Part shown: piece by piece, positions 8,482-18,018 of the stretch
Position numbering within the stretch: the stretch's first letter is position 1
How the letters are laid out: the number at the start of each line of letters is the position of its first letter
Assembly (NCBI GenBank): GCA_022562795.1
Contig: JADFOP010000007.1
Span: 6,120 to 70,119, forward strand
Source: Nitrospinota bacterium
Lineage (GTDB): Bacteria > JADFOP01
Direction of reading: 5' to 3'
DNA length: 64,000 nucleotides
Position numbers and translations under genes: made by a program
Notes under the pieces: generated by a model
Databases searched by the model: none
Seen by the model: the letters and a program-made list of their open reading frames with translations, nothing else
Told to the model about the DNA's origin: nothing

Positions 8482-8865
8482 TTACTCCTCTTCGATAAGG
8501 CTCTTGTACTGCTCAGCCGTCATCAGGTTTTTCAATTCGGCGTCATCGGCGATAGCAACCGCTATCATCCAGCCCCCGCCGTAGGGGTCGCTGTTAACGA
8601 GCTCCGGCCCATCCTCCAGAGCCCCATTGACTTCCAGAACCTCGCCCGAGATTGGCGCGTGTAGGTCGTTGACCGCCTTGAGCGATTCAACCACCCCAAA
8701 CGAATTCCCTTCCTCGACATTATCGCCGAGCGCGGGAAGCTCAACATAGATAATCTCTCCGAGCTGGTCTTGAGCGTAGGCTGTAATCCCAACGAAACAC
8801 TTTCCATTTCGATCCCGTGCCCATGTGTGTTCCTGGCTATAGAGCAGTTTTCCGGGAATTTCCAC
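8482..8865 (-). CDS. gcvH: Glycine cleavage system H protein
   Basis: H protein carries the lipoyl arm that shuttles the aminomethyl group in the glycine cleavage system. The 127-residue product has the full family pattern: HTWARDRNGKCFVGITAYAQ, GEIIYVELPALGD, the lipoylation motif VVESLKAVNDLHAPISGEV with Lys63 as acceptor, and YGGGWMIAV. The start is GTG with a weak ribosome binding site. No gcvT, gcvP or lipoamide dehydrogenase gene is nearby, so this copy seems dedicated to the grd cluster in which it is embedded, 53 nt before grdX. A role as redox or carbon partner of glycine reductase is inference only. Confidence 0.92.
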   Translation of the reverse strand: MEIPGKLLYSQEHTWARDRNGKCFVGITAYAQDQLGEIIYVELPALGDNVEEGNSFGVVESLKAVNDLHAPISGEVLEVNGALEDGPELVNSDPYGGGWMIAVAIADDAELKNLMTAEQYKSLIEEE

Positions 8866-8883
8866 TTAAGCGTAATTTTTCAC

Positions 8884-9528
8884 CTACTTTATCCAACGGA
8901 GCATAGTCTTGAAATCATCCGTGCCGACCCGCTCCAACATTTCGAAACAAACCATCTCGGTGGACTTGATTAGAGCCCCGGCTTGCCGGGCCAGAGCGAT
9001 GCCGGCTTTACAGTCCTCCTCTCGCCGGGAGATTACGGCATCCTCCACCACATGGCAGACGTAACCTCGATGAATCAGATCGAGGGCCGTCTGGAGCACG
9101 CAGACATGGGCCTCCGCTCCAAGGACCACGAGGTCGGTGGCGCCGGTCTGTGAGATCGCCTCCAGCGTGGGAGCGTCTATCCCCGCCGAGAAGGTATCCT
9201 TGACCAAGGGCTCGTAGACGGGCAATGCCTCTGAGACGGTCTCCTCGGTTGGGCCGAGCCCCTGAGGGTACTGCTCGGTGACGAGGATCGGTACGTTGAA
9301 AGTCTTGGCCAAGGCGATGAGCTTATGGACGTTGACCAGGCGCTCCTTGAGAAGCTGTTGGTCCATGGCTTTGATGAGGTTCGCCTGAAAATCGATGATA
9401 ATGAAGGCGCTTCGCTCGGAAGATATGATAAAGGGGTGACGGTCCATGGACGGCGGGTCCCCCTCAGGGATTAGGGCTGGCGTCGGCGTTCCAGGCGAGG
9501 CAGGGATGAGAAGCTCTTTTCTTCTCAT
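8884..9528 (-). CDS. Isochorismatase-like cysteine hydrolase
   Basis: Members hydrolyse amide or vinyl-ether bonds of small molecules such as nicotinamide, N-carbamoyl compounds and isochorismate. The catalytic triad is visible: Asp in AFIIIDFQ, Lys in EPLVKDTFSA, and Cys in GAEAHVCVLQTALDL, with the cis-peptide region just before the Cys. I start at ATG 9528 because GGAGGAGGAG lies about nine bases upstream; the longer open frame has no such site. The length is 214 residues. It precedes gcvH by 18 nt on the same strand and may be cotranscribed with the grd genes. The substrate cannot be told from sequence. Confidence 0.85.
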   Translation of the reverse strand: MRRKELLIPASPGTPTPALIPEGDPPSMDRHPFIISSERSAFIIIDFQANLIKAMDQQLLKERLVNVHKLIALAKTFNVPILVTEQYPQGLGPTEETVSEALPVYEPLVKDTFSAGIDAPTLEAISQTGATDLVVLGAEAHVCVLQTALDLIHRGYVCHVVEDAVISRREEDCKAGIALARQAGALIKSTEMVCFEMLERVGTDDFKTMLRWIK

Positions 9529-9580
9529 AAATGTATCTCCTCCTCCGGGATCTGTCAACTGGTTTTTTCGTCCTCCGGCC

Positions 9581-11701
9581 CTAGGATGACCCGCTTGGGG
9601 GAGGGAGAACCACCACGTGGTCGCAGACCGACGCGACCGCCTCGTGGTGAGTGAAAAGAATGACCTGGCGCTGCTGGGCGATGGAGGAGAGCAGCTTCAT
9701 GGTAGCCCCGAGGCGCCTTTCATCAAAGGAGCCGAACGGCTCATCGAGCAGCAGCGGTGTCCGCTTATTGCCCGCCAATAGCTCCGTCAGCGTCAGGCGG
9801 GCAGCCAAGAGAAGCTGCTCGGCCGCGCCGAAACTAAGCTCCTGGGACCTCACGAAATCCTCCCGCTCGGGACCCAGCACTTCGAGGGCCGACAGGGTCG
9901 TCCCCAACCTGACCTCCGTATATCTCCCCACGCTCATTTTGGACACATAACGGCCGAGAATCTCCTGAAACCGTTTCGCGGCTGGCCCTATCGCCGCCTG
10001 GCGAGACTCCTCCAGGGCGGTTTTGGCCAACTCTCGCACCTGAAGGCTCCTTCGGTGACGATTGAACTCGCGTTCGGCCGCATCAATGGCCTCCTCCAAC
10101 TCGGCCAGGCCTTCGGACTGATCGAATGAGATCTCGAGTATCGTCATCAGGCGGTCAACCTGCTTCGTGAGCTTGTCCCGACTGACAGCGAGTTTCTCAG
10201 ATTCCATCCCAATTTCCGCAAATTTTTCCGGATCGAGGGCCGGCCCGCCGAAGCGCTCCTCACTCAATCGCTCCTCTAAAACGGCCATCTTCCGTAGAAG
10301 CTCACTCCGCTCCGCCCCTAGGGCCTCCGCAGACCGTCCTCCGAGCAAACCTTCGCGTTCGCTGAGAAGTCTCTCCCGCTCATCCCTGATGCGGGCCGCC
10401 TTCTCGGCCCGGCGGAGAGTCTCTTCGGGCGAGGTCACTCCCGCCCGGTGCGAGAGCTCGCCGAGCCTCTCTTCCACCTCCTCCAGCTCCGCCTCTCGCC
10501 TGGTCGCCTCAGCCCGACGGTCACCTAGCACCCGCCTTGCCACTGCTCTGCGGTACCAGAGCCAGGTGGCGACGGCCAGGGCAACGGCCCCCAGAACCGT
10601 TGCCCCTAGTTTCAGCCAAGGGCTCACCATGCTCGGAGCCAGCAGAGCAGCGATGCCTAAAACTCCCAAAAGCGCCTGGCCCCAGAGGCTCGGAACGGGC
10701 GTATCCTTGAGGGCTTTCCGGGCCTCTTTAAGCGAGGTGGTAAGGATGTCGCGACGTTCCAGCGCCCCCCGTAGCGCCGTGAGGCCTCCGGCCTCAAGAA
10801 GGGCAGCCGAGCCGAGCCCCTCGAGGGCCTTATCGGCCTCCCGGACTCCCTGGGCGTTTTTCTCAAAAGCCCAATGCCGCCTTTCGATTTCAGAATACCG
10901 CTCTTTGTGCTCATTAAGAGAGTCCTGGAGCTTCCGACGTTCGGTCTCAACGGCCAGCAGGGACTGCTTCGCATCGAGGGCGCCTGCAACCTCCAAGAGC
11001 TCCCGTTCGGCGGCCTTCAGGGCTCTTTGGTCCGAAACCCTCTGGGCGTAGATCAAAGCCACCTCTCTGTATCGCCCCTGGAGGCTTGCCAGCCGCTCCT
11101 CGGCCGCCTTAATCGGGCCGGGGGTCTTATAGGCCTTATCCTTCAGGCCTATAGTTAAGTTCTGAATATTCTTGTCGAGGAGCTCGATGGCCCGTTCTGC
11201 GCCGCCTCCTTCTCCTCCGCCGGTCATCGCATTAGCCAATGCCTCCTCCAGGGCCTTTCGACCCTTTCCTCGCTCCGGCAGGACGAGCTGGCCCTGGGCC
11301 ACAGCGGCCGATGCGGCGAAGACCTCTGGGGTCTTCATGCCGAGGAGATCCTCGATTTGGCCGAGGGCCGACTTGGCATCCCGCCATACCTTTCCCGTCG
11401 GCTGCTCTTCGAGGAGGATCTCCTTGCTGTGGAAATCCTTCCAGAGCCGATAGTTGAGATCGCCTGAGCGGAAATGGAGTCGGATGGCGAAGGGCCTCTC
11501 GTCGCCCCAGGCGTAAAGCGAACGGACCTCCTCCCGCGAACTCTTTGGGTCCCAGAATAGGGCTGCCTCCAAGGATTTAAAGATGGTGGATTTGCCCGAC
11601 TCGTTTGGGCCCACGACGGCGTTGAGCCCCGGCCCGAAGTTGCAGGCAAAGCGTGGGGAGAAGCGCCGCACCCTCTCCAGCTCCAGCCGCTCCAGAATCA
11701 C
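9581..11701 (-). CDS. SbcC/YhaN-like AAA family ATPase with internal membrane segment
   Basis: An SMC/Rad50-like ATPase presumed to work with the phosphoesterase encoded just upstream in DNA end processing. The 706-residue protein has Walker A GPNESGKST near residue 33, long coiled-coil stretches, the ABC signature LSFGAAEQLLLAARLTL and Walker B PLLLDEPFGSFDERR near the C-terminus. Around residues 335-385 two strongly hydrophobic stretches predict a membrane hairpin. Canonical SbcC lacks this, but YhaN-type proteins have it. It is shorter than E. coli SbcC and has no zinc-hook CxxC. The GTG start overlaps the stop of the phosphoesterase by four bases. Confidence 0.85.
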   Translation of the reverse strand: MILERLELERVRRFSPRFACNFGPGLNAVVGPNESGKSTIFKSLEAALFWDPKSSREEVRSLYAWGDERPFAIRLHFRSGDLNYRLWKDFHSKEILLEEQPTGKVWRDAKSALGQIEDLLGMKTPEVFAASAAVAQGQLVLPERGKGRKALEEALANAMTGGGEGGGAERAIELLDKNIQNLTIGLKDKAYKTPGPIKAAEERLASLQGRYREVALIYAQRVSDQRALKAAERELLEVAGALDAKQSLLAVETERRKLQDSLNEHKERYSEIERRHWAFEKNAQGVREADKALEGLGSAALLEAGGLTALRGALERRDILTTSLKEARKALKDTPVPSLWGQALLGVLGIAALLAPSMVSPWLKLGATVLGAVALAVATWLWYRRAVARRVLGDRRAEATRREAELEEVEERLGELSHRAGVTSPEETLRRAEKAARIRDERERLLSEREGLLGGRSAEALGAERSELLRKMAVLEERLSEERFGGPALDPEKFAEIGMESEKLAVSRDKLTKQVDRLMTILEISFDQSEGLAELEEAIDAAEREFNRHRRSLQVRELAKTALEESRQAAIGPAAKRFQEILGRYVSKMSVGRYTEVRLGTTLSALEVLGPEREDFVRSQELSFGAAEQLLLAARLTLTELLAGNKRTPLLLDEPFGSFDERRLGATMKLLSSIAQQRQVILFTHHEAVASVCDHVVVLPPPSGSS

Positions 11702-12849
11702 TCCAGTACCCCCTCTCGCCCATCGAGCAAGGCCAGGCCTACCTGTAACGCCTCCTCCACGACACGCCGCTCATCATCGCCTTTGGCTGAGCCGAGGCGC
11801 TTTGCCATGAACCGGACGAATCGGCCGGCCACCGTGGCCTCAGGATGGCGGTCGAGCGCCTCCGCCTCAAGGCGAGAATGCGCGCCATCCGTTATGCGCA
11901 AAAAGTAGAAATGGGGCGCAAGGACCTCCTCCATCTCTTCGAGCGTGTGGGTCGTCCAGGAGCAATCGAGGGGTTTCAGACCAATGAGCCTGACGTCGAG
12001 CATGCTGTCCGGGTCGGCCAGGCTGCGAATGGCCGCCTCAAGAGTTGAAGCCTCGGGATGCTCCTCAATCGACAGGGTGAGGTTTTCGGTCCGACACCGG
12101 CCCACTTCTAGGGACTCGACGACAGTCTCTTGCTCATTGATGGTGACCAGGAGCACCCGACCGGCCCCGGCATCTTTGGGATACAGCACCTCCGGGGAGC
12201 CGCAATACCAGGCGGTTACCCCGCCCCGGGAGTAGTCGGCCGGTTTATGCCAGTGGCCCAACGCCAGGTAGTTGAGGCCGCTCGAGGCAATCTCCCCCGG
12301 TGCGATTGGGAAGTCGCCCTCCCCAAGCAGGTCGCCAAGCGCCACCGAGCCGTGGGCCACGCCGACGACGAGCCCCTCTCGCCCCTTACCATTCACCCCT
12401 CTCATAGGACTCTCCGGCGAGGCGTTGGTCGTGTTGGGCCGGGCAATGAGGGTCAGCCCTAAAGCGGGAATCATCCGCTCCACCACTTCCTCACCGATGA
12501 GGAGCTGGAGCCCCGGGACTTTCTCTTCAAAGGGCACAAGCCGCCAAATCGAGTCGGGCCCATCGTGGTCGTGAGTTCCGGGGGCCAGGGCTACGGTAAT
12601 CCCCGCCTCTCCCAGACGTCTAAGCTCCGCCAGGGCTAGCTCCACGCTGCCCTTAGACGGGGCCGCCGAGTCGAAGAGGTCTCCCGCCACAAGAAAGAGA
12701 TCCACCCGGCGCGACAGCGCCTCCTCCGCCATTCGCTTAAAGGTCTCCGAAACCTGGCGCCGGTGGTCTTTGCCCCTGGGCCCCAGGTAGGGGAAGGACG
12801 CCCCCAGGTGGACATCCGCCGTGTGGAGCAGGGTTATGGGTCGGCCCAT
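11698..12849 (-). CDS. SbcD/Mre11/YhaO-type metallophosphoesterase
   Basis: Predicted DNA exonuclease subunit partnering the ATPase encoded directly downstream. The 383-residue protein has the calcineurin-like metal motifs in order: HTADVHLGASF near residue 9, LVAGDLFDSAAPSKG near 53, APGTHDHDGP near 90 (GNHD-type motif with Thr for Asn) and LALGHWHKPADYS near 197. The C-terminal part is the variable cap. It starts 12 nt after the helicase-nuclease gene and overlaps the ATPase start by four bases, so these genes form one transcription unit. It is closer in layout to YhaO than to E. coli SbcD. Confidence 0.87.
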   Translation of the reverse strand: MGRPITLLHTADVHLGASFPYLGPRGKDHRRQVSETFKRMAEEALSRRVDLFLVAGDLFDSAAPSKGSVELALAELRRLGEAGITVALAPGTHDHDGPDSIWRLVPFEEKVPGLQLLIGEEVVERMIPALGLTLIARPNTTNASPESPMRGVNGKGREGLVVGVAHGSVALGDLLGEGDFPIAPGEIASSGLNYLALGHWHKPADYSRGGVTAWYCGSPEVLYPKDAGAGRVLLVTINEQETVVESLEVGRCRTENLTLSIEEHPEASTLEAAIRSLADPDSMLDVRLIGLKPLDCSWTTHTLEEMEEVLAPHFYFLRITDGAHSRLEAEALDRHPEATVAGRFVRFMAKRLGSAKGDDERRVVEEALQVGLALLDGREGVLE

Positions 12850-12861
12850 CTTTCTATCCCC

Positions 12862-15837
12862 TCACGTTGAGGCCGTGGCCGTATAGGGGCAGACCTCGTT
12901 GTAGGCGCAGAAGCGGCATGCCTGGAATGTGGGTGTGGCCTCGTAACGGCGGGCCCGAATGCCCCGGGCAGCCTCGTCAATTTGCTCCTCTACCGCGGCA
13001 AGCTCCTCGTCGGTCTTCACCGCTCGGCCCACCAGGCCGCTCTCTAAAAAGTGGAACTCCACGGCATCGGACAATCGACCGAAGGCGGAGCGATAAGCCA
13101 TAGCGTAGATGGAGAGCTGGAGGCTCTTAGCCGCCTGCTTGTCTGCCTTAGTCTGCTCACGGACCTGGGAGGACTTAAAATCAATGATGACCGCCTCTTC
13201 GGGGGTCTCGTCCACCCGATCCCAGCGGCCGACGACACGTGTGGTCCCAAGCATGAAGCTGAACTCCTTTTCAACTAAGGTCGGCCTCCTGCCCCTAGCC
13301 TCCTCGTCGGCGAAGAAGCGCTGGAGAGTCCGGCGGCCCTCGTCCAGACGGAGCTCTTCGTGCTCCAGGGTCAAGAACCCCTCGCTCGACCACGCTCCCT
13401 CGAAGGCCCTGATGAGGTCGTCCGGCTCCACAGGGCGCCCCGCCGCTTTGCGGCGGTTGTATTCGGCCACGCCAGCGTGGATTGCCGTACCGTAGGCGAC
13501 CGCATGGTGCCGCAAGATAGGCACCCGTAAGATATTGACGTACTTGTACTTAAGCGGACATGTAAGGTAATCGTCGATCTGCCTGAAGCTCAGCTTGATG
13601 ACCTCATCATCGGGAATCGGGCTCAGGGCCACCGGCTCTGCCGTCTCACCGGGCGCGTGCTGTTGAATGGCCTCCAAGGGATCAACCCGGGTGACGGCGA
13701 CCGTGTCGCGCGCAAGGTCGAGGGCTTCGAGAACGAAACGGCTCACCTTCCTGCGGCGCACCCCCCCGTAGTCCTCGGCGCTGGTCAAATGTAGCTCGTC
13801 CCTGGCCCTCGTCATTCCCACGTAGAAGAGGCGGCGCTCCTCTTGAATATGAAAATCCCCCTCGGGCAGGAGGTCTTTCACCAGGGCGTCGGGCAGCGGG
13901 ATGGCCTCCGAGCGCCGGGACCATGGAAAACGCCCTTCTACGAGGCTCACCAAAAAAACGACGGGAAACTCCAAGCCCTTGGCCCGATGGACGGTCAGGA
14001 CGTTGACGGCGTCGGCGTCAGAGTCGGCCTCGGCTGTTGCGGGGTCATCGCCCGCTTCCATCAGAAGGTCCAGGTGTTTGACGAACTGGGGCACCCGGTT
14101 TTCCCTGAGAACCCCTTCGGCGCTACGTACGATGTTGAAGAAGCGAGCCAGGTTGCCGAGCTCCTCCTCGGCTGAGGCGGAGGCGCGGCGGGCCAAGCGA
14201 CGTATCCAGCCGCTCTCTTGGAGAAAAGCGTAAAGGACCTCGCCCGGAGACCGCCTTAGAGCGAGCTCTACGTAGCCCGAGAGGTCTTTGAGGAGTTCCG
14301 CGATCGTGGCCCTGCTCTCATGCGAGACCTCCTCCAGATTAGGCTCCGCCTCCAGCCGCTCTAAGATGGTATGGAGAGGCCGGTTGATCCGCTTCGCATA
14401 GTTCATGCACCTGGAAAGGTCTACGGCTGAGAGGCTGTAAGCCTCGGAGCTCGCCAGATAATAGAGGGCCATGGAGTCGGTCACGTCGGCCACGGCGCGA
14501 AGGAAATTGATGGCCATCCGCACCTCCGGGCGTCCATAGAGGCCCCGGGTGCCGCTAAACCGGTGCGGGATGGCCCTTGCGTTTAAGGCTCGTATGAAGG
14601 GGTCGGCGTTGTTATTGGAGCGGACGAGGATAGCGAAGTCCCTGTAGCTAAGCTCACCCCCCTCAACAGCCTCATCAATGGTGCGGGCTACGAAGTCGCT
14701 TTCGGACGAGAGGGTGTCGAAGTTGTGGTGACGGATAGCCGCCCCACCGCCCCGGCCGGCGACGATGCGTTTGTCCACCCCCTGCCTGACCTCCAGCCGG
14801 TCGGGGTCGTTGTGGCGGATGAGACGGTAGGCCCCGTCGAGGATCGGCTCGTAGGAACGATAGTTTTCGGCGAGGACGACGGTCGTGGCCTCGGGGTAGT
14901 GGTCCATGAAGCCTAGGATGTTGCTGATGGCCGCCCCGCGAAACTTGTAGATGGACTGGTCGTCGTCGCCAACGACGGTCACGTTGCGGTGGCCCGCCGC
15001 CAGAAGCTTCACAAGCTCGAACTGGCCGTAGTTTGTATCCTGAAACTCATCTACCAGGATGTAGCGGAAGCGCTCTTGATAGGCCTGGAGCGCCGTCGGG
15101 TGCGTCCGAAGAAGTGCCAGGGGGAGGGCCACCTGGTCGCCGAAGTCTATGCACCCGGCCTCGGCCTTGAGCTCGTAATAGGCGGCGTAGGTGCGGGAGA
15201 GCTCGTCCTCGCGCCGGGCCGACTCGGCGAGGGCCTCGTCTTCGGGATTTGCGGCGCTTTGCCCGCGAAGGCCCTCAGCGTATTCGAGGTATTCATCGGG
15301 CGAGACGTCTTCGTCGCGGCATCGGCTGAATAAGGTCACCAGGGCCTGGAGGTAACGGGTGGGGTCCCCCAGCGGCCGAAAGTAATCCAGAGGAAGCCTA
15401 AAGAGGCGTTCTTTGAGGAAGATGACCTGCTCGGCCTGCGTCATCAGGCGGACGTCGGGGGGTAGGCCGAGCTCCAGGGCGTGTTCTCGGAGCAGCCGGT
15501 CCCCAAAGGCATGGAAGGTCGAAATCGAGACGTTGGTGAAGCCGTACGGCAGCAGAACATCGACCCGCTCCTCCATCTCGGCGGCGGCCTTCTCTGTGAA
15601 GGTAAGGGCCAAAATCTCCTCTGGCCGGGCCCGCTTGGTGGCGATGAGGTGGGCGATTCGGTGCGTGATGACGCGGGTTTTGCCCGTCCCGGCCCCGGCG
15701 ATGATGAGCAGCGGGCCCTCGCCGTGCGTCACCGCTTGGAGTTGGGCGTCGTTGAGATCGGCGAGGGTGCGCTCCTCGGCGGGGCTGACAGGAGCGGTCT
15801 CTTCAGCCACGTTCATTTCCTTACCGCTTGGACACAT
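12862..15837 (-). CDS. UvrD/Rep-family helicase fused to a RecB-type Fe-S nuclease
   Basis: A 991-residue superfamily 1 helicase with a C-terminal PD-(D/E)xK nuclease, probably acting in recombinational repair. Helicase motifs: [17 protein letters not shown] (I), [13 protein letters not shown] (II), [15 protein letters not shown] (III), [17 protein letters not shown] (V) and [17 protein letters not shown] (VI). The nuclease begins near residue 745 with [15 protein letters not shown] and continues with [19 protein letters not shown] and [11 protein letters not shown]. The distal [12 protein letters not shown] with the upstream Cys gives the four cysteines of an AddB/RecB-like iron-sulfur clamp. 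ATG 15837 has GGAGAG five bases upstream and lies within the end of the mpg gene. Confidence 0.9.
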   Translation of the reverse strand: MCPSGKEMNVAEETAPVSPAEERTLADLNDAQLQAVTHGEGPLLIIAGAGTGKTRVITHRIAHLIATKRARPEEILALTFTEKAAAEMEERVDVLLPYGFTNVSISTFHAFGDRLLREHALELGLPPDVRLMTQAEQVIFLKERLFRLPLDYFRPLGDPTRYLQALVTLFSRCRDEDVSPDEYLEYAEGLRGQSAANPEDEALAESARREDELSRTYAAYYELKAEAGCIDFGDQVALPLALLRTHPTALQAYQERFRYILVDEFQDTNYGQFELVKLLAAGHRNVTVVGDDDQSIYKFRGAAISNILGFMDHYPEATTVVLAENYRSYEPILDGAYRLIRHNDPDRLEVRQGVDKRIVAGRGGGAAIRHHNFDTLSSESDFVARTIDEAVEGGELSYRDFAILVRSNNNADPFIRALNARAIPHRFSGTRGLYGRPEVRMAINFLRAVADVTDSMALYYLASSEAYSLSAVDLSRCMNYAKRINRPLHTILERLEAEPNLEEVSHESRATIAELLKDLSGYVELALRRSPGEVLYAFLQESGWIRRLARRASASAEEELGNLARFFNIVRSAEGVLRENRVPQFVKHLDLLMEAGDDPATAEADSDADAVNVLTVHRAKGLEFPVVFLVSLVEGRFPWSRRSEAIPLPDALVKDLLPEGDFHIQEERRLFYVGMTRARDELHLTSAEDYGGVRRRKVSRFVLEALDLARDTVAVTRVDPLEAIQQHAPGETAEPVALSPIPDDEVIKLSFRQIDDYLTCPLKYKYVNILRVPILRHHAVAYGTAIHAGVAEYNRRKAAGRPVEPDDLIRAFEGAWSSEGFLTLEHEELRLDEGRRTLQRFFADEEARGRRPTLVEKEFSFMLGTTRVVGRWDRVDETPEEAVIIDFKSSQVREQTKADKQAAKSLQLSIYAMAYRSAFGRLSDAVEFHFLESGLVGRAVKTDEELAAVEEQIDEAARGIRARRYEATPTFQACRFCAYNEVCPYTATAST

Positions 15838-16402
15838 ATGGGCTCTCCGCCAGATAGCACCGCCAGGGCCTCTCCGTGGCGTGGCGGATGCCGATGCGGC
15901 CCGTCCATACGACCTCAGCCTCCGTTGGGGGGCGATCCTGGTAGATGTAAATAGGCCCCGCCGCGAGGTCGGAGCCGTTTTGAGCCTTGGTGATGCCGAA
16001 TGCCTGAGTGAGGCGGGCCGGGCCGCTGGTCAGCAGACGGACGTTTTTTGCGCTGCCGCGGCGGGCCGCCATGAGCTCCAGGCCCTCCAGGGGCTCGACC
16101 GCCCGAATGAGAACCGCCGCCGGAAAACCCTCTGGCTCGGTTACGGCATTTAGAAGGTAGTGCATTCCGTAGGTGAAGTAGACGTAGGCAAGCCCGGGCG
16201 GGCCGTACATGATTCCGTTTCTGGCCGTCCGGCCACGGGAGGCGTGGCAGGCGGGATCGTCCTCGCCTATATAGGCCTCGCACTCAACGATGCGTCCGGA
16301 CACCCTCCCCTCCTCCGTCTCATGGACGAGAACCGACCCCAAGAGCCCCTCGGCCACCTTGAGAGTCTCCCCCTGGTAAAAGGAGCTAGACAATTGCTTC
16401 AT
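15821..16402 (-). CDS. 3-methyladenine DNA glycosylase (AAG/MPG family)
   Basis: Base excision repair enzyme that removes alkylated purines. The 193-residue frame from ATG 16402 fits the family: [19 protein letters not shown], the active-site region [48 protein letters not shown], and [12 protein letters not shown]. The Glu in VECEAY is the expected catalytic acid. A TTG ten codons upstream would lengthen the frame but has no better ribosome site. Its end overlaps the helicase-nuclease start by 17 bases, which puts it first in the repair block. Confidence 0.9.
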   Translation of the reverse strand: MKQLSSSFYQGETLKVAEGLLGSVLVHETEEGRVSGRIVECEAYIGEDDPACHASRGRTARNGIMYGPPGLAYVYFTYGMHYLLNAVTEPEGFPAAVLIRAVEPLEGLELMAARRGSAKNVRLLTSGPARLTQAFGITKAQNGSDLAAGPIYIYQDRPPTEAEVVWTGRIGIRHATERPWRCYLAESPYVSKR

Positions 16403-16574
16403 GCGAGATAATCCAGCGACTGCCGGAGGCAATGTAAACCAGCGAGCCGCAAGCTGGCCCCCGCCTAGAGGAACATCTGCTCATCGGATAGCCTGTCGCT
16501 AACTATAAGTATTTTCAAAATCTTACCACCTATTTTTTCGTAGATTCCTTGAAGCGCTGGCGTCTCCCCCACAA

Positions 16575-17150
16575 TCAGGCCAGCGGCTCGTAAACGAACT
16601 GCCGGCCTCCTTCCTCGAGATGAGCCTCCCGGCGGGCCATAATACGCAGCTTGTAGCCGTTGAAAAGCCGAGTGGAGGCCGTAGTAAGCTCGATCCCCTC
16701 AAGGGTCGCCAGGTGGCGGGCCGTCAAAGAACCACGTTCATGGAGATTCCGGAGCGTCTCCAGCAGATAGGGCTGAAGAACGCCTACGAGCCCCAGCTTC
16801 CCGCCGTCGAAAACCTCCACGATACATAGCCTTTTGCGCTCAAGAGCGACTTCGATGTTCTCCCGCTTGGTGAGATCCAAGCCCTGCAGGCGAAGGAACT
16901 TCTCACCGTATTCCTGGCCCTGGAGTCGAGTGATGAGCTTGGCGACGACCTCATCTGCACAGGAATAGTCAATGATACCCACCGCTGAGAAGTCGAGGGT
17001 CACCATCGTGCGTGGCCCCAGGCTTCGCAGGCGCTCCTCAATCATCTCCCGCACCGAACGACCCGTCTGCCGGGTTACAAGATTGTTAGAGGCGCCTTGT
17101 TCCTGGGAGAGCTTGCCCAGGTCGATGTCTACGCTAATCAGGGCCGACAA
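16575..17150 (-). CDS. STAS-like domain protein (DUF4325 type)
   Basis: The central part, GRSVREMIEERLRSLGPRTMVTLDFSAVGIIDYSCADEVVAKLITRLQ across residues 30-77, is split here only for description: it has the shape of a STAS-like domain with the characteristic LDFSxVxxIDYSCADE strand-loop. Such domains are found in proteins of partner-switching and phage-defence type contexts, but no function is fixed. The C-terminal 100 residues are unassigned and may hold a winged-helix-like fold. An AT-rich upstream region with a 20-bp near-palindrome (17231-17250) and a TATAAT box suggests specific regulation. It is not tightly linked to neighbours. Confidence 0.6.
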   Translation of the reverse strand: MSALISVDIDLGKLSQEQGASNNLVTRQTGRSVREMIEERLRSLGPRTMVTLDFSAVGIIDYSCADEVVAKLITRLQGQEYGEKFLRLQGLDLTKRENIEVALERKRLCIVEVFDGGKLGLVGVLQPYLLETLRNLHERGSLTARHLATLEGIELTTASTRLFNGYKLRIMARREAHLEEGGRQFVYEPLA

Positions 17151-17230
17151 TATTTAATATTCTCCATTGAGTTATATGCTACAATGTTTTGTATTATATA
17201 TGAATACCACGATTACTATAGATGGTTTCA

Positions 17231-17250
17231 ACGTTTTCAATTGAAACCGT
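17231..17250. promoter_or_regulatory. 20-bp near-perfect palindrome in AT-rich region upstream of the STAS-like gene
   Basis: The arms ACGTTTTCAA and TTGAAACCGT match at nine of ten positions, and a second overlapping inverted pair GGTTTCAA / TTGAAACC spans 17224-17248. This is a typical repressor or activator site. A minus-strand TATAAT lies near 17197-17202, between the palindrome and the STAS-like start, with no good -35 hexamer, which would suit an activator-dependent promoter. The rest of 17151-17482 is AT-rich and holds no convincing gene. Confidence 0.4.
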
Positions 17251-17482
17251 TTCCCATTCTAGAGGGTCCCTATTTATATGTCAAGGGAAGAAATGAAAAA
17301 AGTTCGTCTAAATTATGAAAAGCGGAAAAATCGTACCAATCACAGCTTAGTGGAGGGGATGATTATGAAAATGCGGCCTACCGGTTGGTGTCAGACCTCG
17401 GAGGCAATGGGAGTGCGGGCCCGAGGCGGTGTGACCCAGAGCTCAGCCCTTCTCGCCCTGCCGCCGCCTCTTGTCACCTCCG

Positions 17483-17953
17483 CTAATCGACCCCAGGTCC
17501 TACACCGCTTAAGTCGAGGGCCGTCTCCTCCTTGACCGTTCCCAAGACGACATAGGTCCGGGTGCCCGTGACCCCTTCGATGGAGCGAATATGGTTGGAG
17601 ATGACCTCGCCGAGCGAGTCGGTGTCGCAAGTTCGGACTTTAAGGAGGTAAGAGTACTCCCCGGTGATGTGGTGGCATTCCAGGACCTCGGCCAGGCCCT
17701 CGATCGCCTCAATGAATCTCTGGGCGTAAGTGGGCTGGGAAATCATCACACTAATAAAGGCTGTGGTATCCCTATGGACCAATTTGGGGTCTAGGAGCGC
17801 CACGTAGCGCTTGATGTACCCCTTCTGGGTAAGCTTTTTAATTCTTTCGGAGACGGATGGAGCGGATAGACCGACCGATTGTGCAATGTCGAGGTTCGTC
17901 CGGCGCCCATCTTGCTGGAGAATCTCGAGAATCTGGCGATCGATTCGGTCCAT
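17483..17953 (-). CDS. Lrp/AsnC family transcriptional regulator
   Basis: A 156-residue DNA-binding regulator that usually senses an amino acid. The N-terminal helix-turn-helix is clear: MDRIDRQILEILQQDGRRTN, LDIAQSVGLSAPSVSERIKKL, KGYIKRYVALLDPK. The C-terminal RAM ligand domain follows with HHITGEYSYLLKVRTCDTDSLGE and IRSIEGVTGTRTYVVL. I start at ATG 17953 because it gives the canonical family N-terminus. A consensus promoter sits 66 nt upstream. Its nearest upstream gene on the strand is dapF (lysine and cell-wall precursor), which hints at an amino acid effector but does not prove it. Confidence 0.88.
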   Translation of the reverse strand: MDRIDRQILEILQQDGRRTNLDIAQSVGLSAPSVSERIKKLTQKGYIKRYVALLDPKLVHRDTTAFISVMISQPTYAQRFIEAIEGLAEVLECHHITGEYSYLLKVRTCDTDSLGEVISNHIRSIEGVTGTRTYVVLGTVKEETALDLSGVGPGVD

Positions 17954-18018
17954 GAGCAAATACCCCATGGAGTAAATGTCGTACAATCAAAGATGATAGT
18001 CAGAAAATGCAATTCAAA

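Noticed and set aside
9535-9565. TTGACA-N17-TACATT on the minus strand before the isochorismatase-like gene
   Set aside because: The spacer contains the ribosome binding site and the -10 box abuts the ATG, so a promoter here would give no usable leader.
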